A DNA stretch of 64,000 nt from Enoplosus armatus. Lineage: Eukaryota; Chordata; Actinopteri; Centrarchiformes; Enoplosidae. The notes under the pieces were generated by a model, which made no database searches, was not told the origin of the DNA, and saw nothing but the letters and a program-made list of their open reading frames with translations. A program made the position numbers and the translations under genes. The stretch spans positions 19,653,241 to 19,717,240 of the forward strand of contig NC_092182.1 in assembly GCF_043641665.1 (NCBI RefSeq), written 5' to 3'. This document shows, one piece after another, positions 11,501 to 19,805 of the stretch (within the stretch, counting starts at the first letter, position 1; each line of letters starts with the position of its first letter).

Positions 11501-14500
11501 GACTGAATACGCCTCATCAAAGCACTGAAGGACAGGCTAAGTCGGCACGCCTGGCTTCTGCCAGTCATCATGTGCACAGTAAAATCTCAGGGCTGCAGGG
11601 TCAGGGATCAGGGGGATGAGCAGTGTTTTCACAACTATCGTGTAGTGTGAATAACAGACGGGAGCGAGGCATGTGGCAGCAATCTTATCGACTGCACATT
11701 GCCCAACACTTTCCCTGTTCCTGCTTTACTCACCATACACACACACACACACACACACAAGCGCAAATGTAGTGTGTGTCTGCTCGTGCATGCTAAGCAC
11801 ACATCCGCACGCTTACACAAAGCACTCCTCACCTATTAACTGCAAAGCAATCCGTTCTTTGAATGCACCATAACTGTGTGCACCTTGTTTTTTCACACAC
11901 ACACACACATCTCTGTCCGCGCACACACCTAACCAGCCAGCCAGCACTCCCTCTCTCCAGAGGCTGGACTACCTCTATTACATCAATTGTTGGATGATGA
12001 GAAAAATGAAAACAAATTTCTGCCTAATTACCTTACAAACAAACAGTCCCTCCATCAGTTCATTTATAGGCCTGATGTGATGAATCCATTCCACTGCGTC
12101 GCAGCATCTGCATGCATCCATTCCAATTACCTCCCATCTGCTTGTGATGAACTCCTGGGTGGGGGCAACCAGCGCAGCCCAAGGGTAAATTAACCGTCTT
12201 GTCAGGAAAGCTTATCGCAACATCTGTACACAAGGGGACCAGCTTTGTATGTATAGGAGGCGGCTATACACAGGTACATATGCTTCCTACAAAGGTAAAT
12301 TCTGTACGGGGTGTTGTATTAACATTGCCTGAGTGTGCTAATCTCCAAGTTAAATAGGTTTTCAATAGCTTACAGTTCAACCCACTGTGTACCTAATAGG
12401 CACTGACACTCACATGTTATCAGTGAGGAAGGGTTTGTCAGCAGTCAGGTTATCTGATCGTCTTTGCTTCAGACTGAACTGCCACAGACTCCTTCAACAC
12501 TATTTACTGAAGAAGCAGCTGATCTGCACGTATGAGGGAGTTCATAACATCAAGTTTTCTACCTCCTATTATTCTCCTCATTAGTGGGAATTTAGAGTAA
12601 TTGTCTTAGCGCTTGTTTAGTATGCATGGCAGCGTGCGCCGCAATTTACCACAAACCATGACTGCTTCCTCAACCCCGTGGCAATTAATTCGCCCCATTC
12701 ATGGAGGAGAAGAATAAACACAATGGTTACAGACACTGCTTTCCCAATGGAGCCCAGCAAACAATGTAAGAGGAGAACTAATGTACATTATCAGTCAGAG
12801 ATACTGCATAAAATCCCCGTTCAAGATCAGCAAGGCTCTTAAGGCTGGCACAGCTCTTCAGGCAAGGAGCACACGGGGCGTTTTCACTCCGCAAGTTATT
12901 TTGTAGGCCAATGAAGACAATTACTGGCAGCAGCAACAAGTCATTTGTACAGATTATATGCTAGAAAACGATTTTGTACTTTGCTCAGGAGAAAGAGAAG
13001 TGTAGCGGAAGGAGATGAAAGCAAAAGTGAAACATGGTGTTTTATACTCACATGCTGACTTCCAAGGTCACTTTGAAAGAGTGCATTTGTCCATGGGCTT
13101 TTTTCATGCATACTAATATATGTGCTTTAACATGTGTGAATTTCCTGTACGCAGCACATAAAGTCTTGACATTGATCTAGTTTGACTGTGAGACGATGTG
13201 GGCATATCTCATTTTCACAATGTATGGATGGGTGTTCTGCTGTGCTCAGATCATCAAACAACCTGTGCCATCGCAGACAGCGCAGGTCCCATTATAATTG
13301 ATAGTCTTTTTATCTCTGTGAGCTTGTAGGCATTTGTTTTAGGCAACAGGCTATCTGTTCCAGAAGATGCATGGTGCCTACTGGTTAATGATCTATCTAA
13401 ATGTCCCTTCACTGGCATCCCTTTTAGAGTAGTTGCTCATTGCCCCTGCTAAAAGGAAGAAAAGGGGTTTCTGTCCACCGTTGCACAGTAACACAGTAAC
13501 ACAGTCCATAGCTAACAGGCCACAGGAAACACATCCTGCGGTCAATCAAAACTCACTTACTAAGGGCAAACATTTTTATCTATTCATCTCAGTATTATCT
13601 ACTTTTTTTAAATCACAGAAATCATTTTATAATAAGCCTGTTTTTTATCACCAATATTAATTATTCCTCAGCATTACTAAACAGCCACTCATAACTAGTT
13701 TAAAAAAACACATGCCAATCAACTCTTTACTAATTATATTTTGATGTGGCAGAGCAGAAATAAACATCCTCTAGGAAGTTGTCCATTATGGAGAAGGAAA
13801 CAAATGAACTGATCCACTAGTGGCTACTGTGAATGTTCACATTACAAAGAATAAAGGTATTCAAAGTAATCAGAATATTGTGCTCTTAAACTGTACAGGC
13901 TCACTTTCTGGTAGCAGTTTGCAATCATTCCATTTCCTTGTTGTCTTTTCGATTTAATAAATGTATTTCTGCATAATATCAGTGACAGAAATATTATGAT
14001 TATATCATTTTAAATTTTTGTTTGATGTTTGTATTTACCACATACTCTACATCAGTCCCTGTCCACATTCGTCTTTGCTTATTAATTAGTTGATCAAAAA
14101 GAGGCTCGATTGCTGTTTATCCATAAGGCTATTAAATTGAGTTGTTCATTATCTTTCTCATACTTCTCAGTGTGCATAATTCTTTCATAACTGCCTGTAA
14201 TATGCTTTTTATCATCGCTGAAAATGACAGTTGATGTTGCTGCACAGTCTGAGACAAATCTGGTGGAGGTTTCAGAGGGAAGGGTGCAGCCCTGAGGGGG
14301 ATGCTGGAGTCAGGGGGTGGGTGTCTGAGCTAAGTGCGACTTGTCTAATCCCAAATGTAGGCAGTAATTAAAATAACTATGCAGAAATTAAAGCCTCATT
14401 GATTTATCTGTACATAAAGCCTTTGTTTTCCTCTCGTCTCATTACTCTGTAACGTGATCCATCTCAATTGTTTTCCCTTTTTTAATCCAGACTTAACTTT

Positions 14501-15803
14501 TTGGGGCATTTCTTTTTCTTTGTAGGTGGTCGCCTCTTGTTTTAAGTAGTGAGGGAACCACAAGTCTTATTTTCACTCAGCTTGGATGAGTATTGATATA
14601 CAGATTGGTCTCCATTAGGCCTTTTGAATCATATTTCTGGGCAAGGCAATCAGGATTGTGAAAAATCAATGCTCATGCATTTGAAATGTAAAACTTGATA
14701 ATATATTATCTTCCCCTGCTGTGCCTTAGCCCTGAGAGGTGAAATCAAAGTTACAATGGGAGTAGGTAGAAACTTTTCCGTGAGAAGAACTTGTAAAATA
14801 CTGTAAATCTATCATGCAAAAGTGCATCAATGTCAACACACATCAACACACAGTATGTACACATACAATTACTTTCTTTAGTATAATTGTTTTCTTTAAT
14901 ACTGAATGCCTTGAATCTGAGTTTGGTGTGTCATTATTCTTAACAAGATGAAGAGGAATTACATTTTTGCATGCAAGCTCTTTAAACTCACCCTGACAAC
15001 TCTTAATCCATGTCTGCAAGAGAGTTAAATCCACGGATATCAAAACACTTGCTGTAATGACAGTTTATAAAATCCCTTAAATGGGAACCTCTTTTTCTCT
15101 TGGCTTTTATCTCATGCTGCTCTTCAGGTTGATCTGACAAATTCATATTTAACCTTTTTGTTGTGTTGTGCCATAACATGGGCCAGCTTCCTTTGTAAAC
15201 TTGTTCAATTAACCTGTACATATGGAATTACAATTTTAGTCTTTCTCTCTTTCTCTGTCTCCTTCTCCATCAGTCCTTGTCTTGCTGATCCTGACCCTGA
15301 AACGCCACAGAAAAGGCCAGAGGATGGCAGAGGATGAGGAGGATATGAGGGATAATGTCATCAAGTACAATGACGAGGGCGGAGGGGAGCAGGACACTCA
15401 GGCATACGACATGAGCGCCCTGAGGAACCTCTATGACTTCCCAGAGGCCAAGAGCTGTGACTCTGGCCCGGACATCCGCTCACTGCCGCAGTGGATACAG
15501 GCCAACCGGATGGGTGGTGGTGCCGAGGGAGCTGCAGCAGCGGCGGCAGACTTCTCCCTATTCAAAGGCTACATCCGAAAGAAGGTGGAACAGGCTGATG
15601 CTGACCTGTCGGTGCCGCCGTATGACTCCTTCCAGACGTATGCCTTTGAGGGCACCAGTTCACCAGCACTGTCACTCAGCTCCATCCACACGCTGTCCAC
15701 CACCTCAGAGCAGGATTTCTCCTACCTCAGCGACTGGGGACCACGTTTCAGGCAACTGGCGGGCTACTACGCTCCCGGAAACCCTGAGGAGGAAGGGTCC
15801 TAG
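5407..15803 (+). CDS. cdh22: cadherin-22 (type II classical cadherin), C-terminal part in four exons
   Basis: Partial gene: exons 5407-5524, 9473-9622, 9938-10039 and 15274-15803 join in frame to 900 nt, giving 299 residues plus a TAG stop. Cadherin-22 is a calcium-dependent homophilic adhesion protein of the plasma membrane. Visible parts, numbered from the first visible residue: EC5 with the SVVDKDEP motif (6-13), the FLPILVVDSGPP core (61-72) and the conserved cysteines of CGC (85-87) and C96; N-glycosylation sequons at N4 and N97; a transmembrane helix at about 112-132 followed by the basic stop KRHRK; an acidic juxtamembrane p120-catenin segment ending in DEGGGEQDT (157-165); and a beta-catenin-binding tail with VPPYDS (237-242), FEG/SLSS (248-260) and DWGPRF (277-282). 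The wording of EC5, the membrane helix and the YDMSALR stretch fits CDH22 better than CDH8, CDH11 or CDH24; this is from memory of the family, not a search. The start codon and EC1-EC4 lie upstream of the window. Confidence 0.88.
6785..6890. repeat. CA-rich / TA / GT-rich low-complexity palindrome-like stretch
   Basis: A CA-rich block (about 6789-6828), TATATATATA (about 6837-6847) and a GT run (about 6850-6860) that can pair with the CA block. The length and imperfection suggest microsatellite expansion rather than a discrete element. Confidence 0.6.
7753..7803 (+). mobile_element. fragment of a dispersed repeat shared with 43.5 and 53.4 kb
   Basis: Words CTTAACCATGACCACAATCT, CTCCCTAACC and TTTAACAAGTAGTT match the 43451-43768 copy and, inverted, the 53321-53490 copy. 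It directly abuts another repeat at 7809. Confidence 0.6.
7809..8229 (+). mobile_element. common teleost interspersed repeat (GACTGAAATATC..GGATGGATTGCCATG type)
   Basis: Contains GACTGAAATATC, TATTGGATGGATTGCCATGA, GATCCCCTGACTTTCCATC, AAACTAATGACATTCCC and ACTAAGATGGTG, and ends CACAGAGCTGCTGGC..GGCTGTAGACTC. This order of words recurs across percomorph genomes, as I recall. Class uncertain (probably a non-autonomous DNA element). Intronic in cdh22. Confidence 0.75.
9473..9622 (+). CDS. cdh22: cdh22 exon: EC5 core (150 bp)
   Basis: The acceptor is cccacccag and the donor is ACAG|gtgaga. The first two bases complete an Asp codon begun in the previous exon. It encodes RTQRSGFNRHEQNVYFLPIL, then VVDSGPPSLSSTGTLTIYVCGCNT, the conserved second half of EC5 with its CGC cysteines. 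It again ends in phase 1. Its 150 bp plus the 102 bp of the next exon total 252 bp, the size I expect for a single type II cadherin exon (see findings). Confidence 0.9.
9623..9937 (+). other. cdh22: short cdh22 intron (315 bp)
   Basis: A phase-1 intron between the EC5 core exon and the transmembrane exon, with a gtgaga donor and a gcaacacag acceptor after a T-rich tract at about 9919-9930. It is more than ten times shorter than the flanking introns (3948 and 5234 bp). I see no repeat or open reading frame of note in it. Confidence 0.85.
9938..10039 (+). CDS. cdh22: cdh22 exon: membrane-proximal EC5 end and most of the transmembrane helix (102 bp)
   Basis: The acceptor is gcaacacag and the donor is ATAG|gtaagc. 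It completes a Glu codon and encodes GAIQSCNATAYVMSAALSPG followed by the hydrophobic ALIALLVCMLILI. NAT (N97) is an N-glycosylation sequon next to the conserved cysteine C96. The SPGALIALL entry into the membrane is a strong family signature. It ends in phase 1; the last helix residues come from the next exon. Confidence 0.9.
10046..10121. repeat. degenerate GGAT/GTAT tetranucleotide repeat
   Basis: Repeated GGATGGATGTAT-type units immediately downstream of the exon donor at 10040. Confidence 0.7.
11737..11758. repeat. (AC)n microsatellite
   Basis: Eleven uninterrupted AC units; a second shorter run lies at about 11896-11909. Confidence 0.95.
15274..15803 (+). CDS. cdh22: cdh22 last coding exon: end of helix and cytoplasmic domain
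   Basis: The acceptor is ttctccatcag. It encodes VLVLLILTL, the basic stop KRHRKGQR, the p120-catenin juxtamembrane region (EDEEDMRDNVIKY, then DEGGGEQDTQAYDMSALRNL), a variable linker with GGGAEGAAAAAAD, and the beta-catenin-binding region (FKGYIRKKVEQADADLSVPP, YDSFQTYAFEG, SLSS, DWGPRFRQLAGYY). The stop is TAG at 15801-15803. As in other classical cadherins, nearly the whole cytoplasmic domain sits in one exon. The Ala/Gly-rich linker (about residues 205-216) is the least conserved part. Confidence 0.93.
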
Positions 15804-16190
15804 CACATCTTCTCCTCTGCAGAGAGACGTTTAACTCCCTCTTCTTCCTGCTTCTTCTTCTCTGCCTCCTCTTCTCATCCTCTGGCACTCTACTGAGATC
15901 ATCAGAGCCAGCACTGTGTACCACTTCTTTATCTCTTTGAAAGAAAAATCAGTGCCGAACTTTGAACTCAAGTTTTTGACACTCTGGTTTTTGTGAGAAT
16001 TTTCGGACTTCAGCAAGAAAGCTTTGGCGAAGTCCCATCCAGTCACCAAAATTGCCATTCAGTCTGAAGGGAGGATTTTCTCTCTCCCAAATCATAAATG
16101 AGAACCTTTATTTTAAGCTGTGAGAGCTATGAGTTCAACATTACGTAGGTAGGGTTAAACCATGCCACGGCAAACTGTCTGACAAACATG

Positions 16191-16253
16191 TATTTATTTA
16201 AGGTGGAAATATTTATCTATTTATTTGTTTTTATGTATTTATTTATTTATTTA
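16191..16253 (+). promoter_or_regulatory. AU-rich element cluster in the cdh22 3' UTR
   Basis: Eight ATTTA pentamers lie within about 62 nt (16192, 16196, 16211, 16219, 16237, 16241, 16245 and 16249), the last four overlapping. Overlapping AUUUA pentamers in a 3' UTR are the classic mRNA-destabilising signal bound by TTP, AUF1 or HuR-type proteins. That it works in this transcript is inference. Confidence 0.55.
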
Positions 16254-16357
16254 CACCATGATCACTATGGTAACTGCAACAGTGAACTCTGCTGAAGTGC
16301 TGAAGAAAAAGTAAGGGGAGGAGGACATTATGAAAGGAATGAGAGACAACATGGAAG

Positions 16358-16359
16358 AG

Positions 16360-16390
<31 letters not shown>

Positions 16391-16391
16391 A
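16358..16391 (+). repeat. (GAAA)n microsatellite in the 3' UTR
   Basis: About eight consecutive GAAA units, flanked by purine-rich sequence, inside the probable 3' UTR. Confidence 0.9.
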
Positions 16392-16908
16392 GGATTGCAG
16401 TGGCAGAGGACTCCTCAGAATACTGGCACAGAGATGACATCTGGGTCATATAAAAATTACATTCTGGCAAATATTTGTATTTATTTTCTATGACTACTTT
16501 TGTAAAATAACCAACTCAAGACGGATAGATGAAAAGCAGAGGCAAATAGAAAGAAGGAACAGAGATTGAAAGAACTCCAGAAGAAAAGAGCTGCCAGTTC
16601 AGTCTGAACTGTTAAGACTGACATAAGTTTGGTGTATTTTAGTGATTTATAAGGGTTTTTTTGAAGTCACAAACTGAGGACAATTGTGTGTTAACAATTT
16701 CTTTTCTTATCTCTCCACAGCCAATTGTAAGGCAATAAGGCACAAACCGCAACAGTGATTTAAGACAAAACAAAATGACTGTTTCATGGAATTGGCTTGT
16801 CCCACAGGGAGCCAATTTTCATTCCAGATTTGTGTGTGAATGTGTACCATATGTTCAATTCATTTTATATCCTGAGATGTTTGATTTTGCTTTTGATATT
16901 CTATTTCC

Positions 16909-16932
16909 TTTTTTTTTTGGGGGGGGGGGGGG
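16909..16932 (+). repeat. T10-G14 homopolymer junction
   Basis: Ten T followed directly by fourteen G, inside the probable cdh22 3' UTR. The G-run could form a G-quadruplex in the RNA and is also a likely site of length polymorphism or sequencing error. Confidence 0.9.
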
Positions 16933-17071
16933 ACTAGTGACAACAGGAAGGTTGTGTTTGATTAAGAGGGAGAGGGTTAAAGGACCGGTCACATCCACCT
17001 GATTTCCACAACCTATTCAATGTTGACCATAACTTGCAAATGTATGGAAAATTTAAAAAAAGATGAAAACA

Positions 17072-17077
17072 AATAAA
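17072..17077 (+). terminator. cdh22: polyadenylation signal AATAAA (proximal)
   Basis: A canonical AATAAA 1.27 kb after the cdh22 stop, followed by an AT-rich and then T-rich stretch. It would give a slightly shorter 3' UTR than the hexamer at 17119. Confidence 0.5.
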
Positions 17078-17118
17078 TATTTAATTTTTTTGGTAAAAAC
17101 CTACATTTCGCTGTGTGC

Positions 17119-17124
17119 AATAAA
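17119..17124 (+). terminator. cdh22: polyadenylation signal AATAAA (distal, preferred)
   Basis: A canonical AATAAA with a GT/T-rich stretch within about 100 nt downstream (cattactcag, then tgtgttac and tttttgtttgcc). I see no later convincing signal close to the gene. Confidence 0.5.
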
Positions 17125-17140
17125 CTACATTACTCAGTGA

Positions 17141-18981
17141 ATGACTCCATAAGTGAGATCACAGTGATAAAGTAAATAGAGCATCTGTGTTACTAATTTT
17201 TGTTTGCCACTTGTTTGCTGAATATGTCTCCTGAATTATGAATCATCGTGGAGCTAGCTTGTGTTTACACCAGGGGTAGATTCAGAGAGTAGTCTTAGAT
17301 GGAAACAAACAGACCATATGACAGGCCACAGCCAAACAAAGACTCTCCTCTCAGCGTGGCTCCCTCCTGGCTGCCTTCTGCCAAACTACTGTAACTGTCG
17401 TAGTCACCAGAGGATGCTGAGGCATATGAAGTTACTTTCATCTTTATGATCTGCTGCTAAAATGGCCAGTCAGACAGTGACTGGGATTCACATTCAATTG
17501 CTTTCACAACTGTGTTTCAAAGAAAATGTCAGCCTTTTTTTCTGGTCATTAGTAGGTCTACTGTATCCACTGATTGCTGAGAGCTGACGTTGGACTGTGT
17601 TTCAAACATAAATTATCCATCACTGCTAAACAAAAAGACACTTTCTCCAGACTTTTAGTATTCCATTATGGAGCCGAAGTGGCAGCAACTTGGAAAAATC
17701 CAAAGTATAGCAGCTGTCACACTCCTTTTTGTCTATACAAGTATAGGAGTGACGCCATAATTAGCAAATCTGGGTTTTGCTCATTTCACAACAGTGTTGC
17801 AATCACAGTGTGATAACAAATTCTCATTTCGGGTTTTACTTATAATTATTAATAATCTGAATGACCACCTTAAAAGTGTGTAATTTGCCAAGGACATGGA
17901 TAAATAATCCGGATAAATGTATAAAGTAATTTTAGGTTAAAGTTCAAACTTAAATGGATTTTAAATTTGAATCACATTTTACATTGCGGTCTTTGTCAGT
18001 ATGCAGCATACTCTGTTTTACTGTATTGACCTATACTGCTGTGGTGTATGTATTTATTTGTGTATCTTTGCCAAGGAGTGATTTGGCCATCCATTATTAA
18101 TCATAGTCTTTAGCCCAACAGCATTTTCTAACTGACAAGCAAATGCCATGGTCTGGATGGATATACACAAATGTAGGTCAGCATGAGCTCCACAGTCACA
18201 GTCATACAGGGAGCGGTGAATACATGTGCCTTTTAAAGAAACTCTGTACAAGACGATGTCATCCGAATTGCCACAGGCCATGTGACTAATGCTGTGAAAG
18301 CTGAGGTTAAAGAGTAAGCACATATTCAGGGTAAAGAAAAAAAGCTCCCCTGGTCACTTCAATCCTATTTTCCCTGCAAATGAGCCTTTCATTCATTTTC
18401 CATCATTGTCAGAGAAAATGTCACTCTTTAGTGATGGCCTGCACATGTGAACATATGAATGTGTTGCCATAAATCAGACCATTTCCCCCCAACTCCAAGG
18501 GCAACATGAGACCTGTCATTAGTTATGCAGATAGATGTTTGGTGATTGACAGTTCTCCAGGGGTGCAGCTCTGTGCACATTAAATATCCTCTTCTCTTCT
18601 CTCTGTACTCAGCTGGGTAATGACAATTGATTAAACATTGGGGGGAAATATGAATGTGCATGGAAGAAAATATCAATCATATATAGCCTAATAGCTGAAT
18701 AGCATTAGTTATGTAGTTTTCAGACGCACTCAAAACAAAGCTTTCACCTTCGCCGGGGTAACAACAAATTAATTTAGCTAAAATACATTGCATAAGCAAA
18801 CCTGGCTTTACCTCAACTAATGCAGAAGCAGCACTCTGACAAGAAGAATTAATAAAGTGAGATGACTATTATAGGTAGCTGGTCTTTAACTCTTGCAAAA
18901 TGCAAAAACTGCATTCAGGTAGAGAATTCTATGCCCAGAGAAGCACTTCATTCAAAGCTTGGATAATGACGGCAACTTTTT
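17141..18981. other. intergenic stretch, no gene seen
   Basis: No exon or recognised repeat. A PBX-MEIS-type word TGATTGACAG lies at 18543-18552, close to a POU-like TTATGCAGAT at about 18523-18532. Other open frames here are short and have no recognisable protein character. Confidence 0.5.

Positions 18982-19019
<38 letters not shown>
18982..19019. repeat. (TTG)n microsatellite
   Basis: About twelve TTG units after a T-run. The apparent poly-valine reading frame across it is an artefact of the repeat. Confidence 0.95.
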
Positions 19020-19249
19020 ATGACAGCACATTACTGTGAAGATCTTTCTTTTAATTTATACGAAATTAAATCAAACACACCATTTTTTTGTATAGTACTT
19101 TAAAAACTCAAACTCAAACTTGAAGTACTTAAAAATCAAATGAAATGACAAAACAACATAAAACATAAACAAAGTAAGGCAAGATAAGGGTAGAAAGGAT
19201 AAAAGGACAAAGGCATCAAATAACAACATACAACCACTTTGCTTGTTTT

Positions 19250-19523
19250 GGGTCACAGTGGGCAGAAACCTTTCCCAGCATGCACTGGGCAAGAGGCAGG
19301 CACTCTGGACAGGTCGCCTTTCTATCACAGGGCTAACACATATAAACAGGCCCTCAGGCAGTTAAGAGTTTCCTCTTCACCTAACCTGCACAGTTTTGGA
19401 CAACGGGAGGAAACAGGAGAGCCTGGAGGACACCCACGCAGGAACGTGGATAACATGCAAACTCCTCAGAGAAAAGAGCCAGTGGACTCAAAAACCAGGA
19501 CCATTTTGCTTTGAGGCAACAGG
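19250..19523 (-). mobile_element. tRNA-headed teleost dispersed repeat, minus-strand copy
   Basis: On the minus strand it reads CTGTTGCCTCAAAGCAAAAT..GTCCTGG, GAGTTTGCATGTTATCC, CACGTTCCTGCGTGGGTG, then TTAGCCCTGTGATAGA and GCGACCTGTCCAGAG. This is the familiar fish repeat whose other copy in this window is 24414-24605 on the plus strand. An A-rich stretch at 19081-19240 follows its minus-strand 3' end. Confidence 0.75.
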
Positions 19524-19559
19524 GTCCCCATCAAATAAAACACATCTACAAAAATACGA

Positions 19560-19805
19560 TTTAAGCTGATATTGATTCTGTTATCTGAGCTCCTCAGGAA
19601 GTGTGTTCTAAATCACAAAGGTCCTGATGGAAAAAGCCTAGTTACCCTGTCTTTTAATTCTAAATGTTGGATCAGCCAGAAGGTCCCTGCTGGAGGATCA
19701 GAGGCTGTGCACTGCCTCATACAGGGATAAAATGTGTGCAGTACAGCCAGGGGCCAGACCAACCTATGACCTAACCAAGCTTTAAAGGAGATCAGTAGAA
19801 TTTCC
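19560..19805. mobile_element. probable dispersed repeat fragment
   Basis: The order of words GAGCTCCTCAGGAAGTGTGT, GGTCCCTGCTGGAGGATCAG, GGGGCCAGACCA and GCTTTAAAGGAGATCAGTAG resembles a widespread fish repeat. No intact reading frame supports a protein. Class unknown. Confidence 0.45.

Larger units (their letters stand above)
10040..15273 (+). other. cdh22: cdh22 intron before the last exon (5234 bp)
   Basis: A phase-1 intron with a gtaagc donor and a ctccatcag acceptor. It starts with a degenerate GGAT/GTAT tetranucleotide stretch (10046-10121) and contains (AC)n at 11737-11758 and a shorter CA run at about 11896-11909. No exon or recognised transposable element was found in the remainder. 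Confidence 0.85.
15804..17140 (+). other. cdh22: cdh22 3' untranslated region (probable)
   Basis: The stretch between the TAG stop and the AATAAA hexamers at 17072-17077 and 17119-17124; the second is followed by GT-rich sequence typical of a cleavage region. It carries an AUUUA cluster, a GAAA microsatellite and a T10G14 run. The exact end is inferred from the signals, not from transcript data. Confidence 0.6.

Noticed and set aside
15433..15834. 133-codon alternative frame over the last cdh22 exon
   Set aside because: A shadow of the cadherin frame; Arg/Ser/Pro-rich translation of the same GC-rich exon.
16680..16730. Strong acceptor-like tract (ttcttttcttatctctccacag) inside the cdh22 3' UTR
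   Set aside because: No donor or coding sequence pairs with it, and the cadherin frame ends at 15803 with a complete tail. Probably a chance pyrimidine tract.
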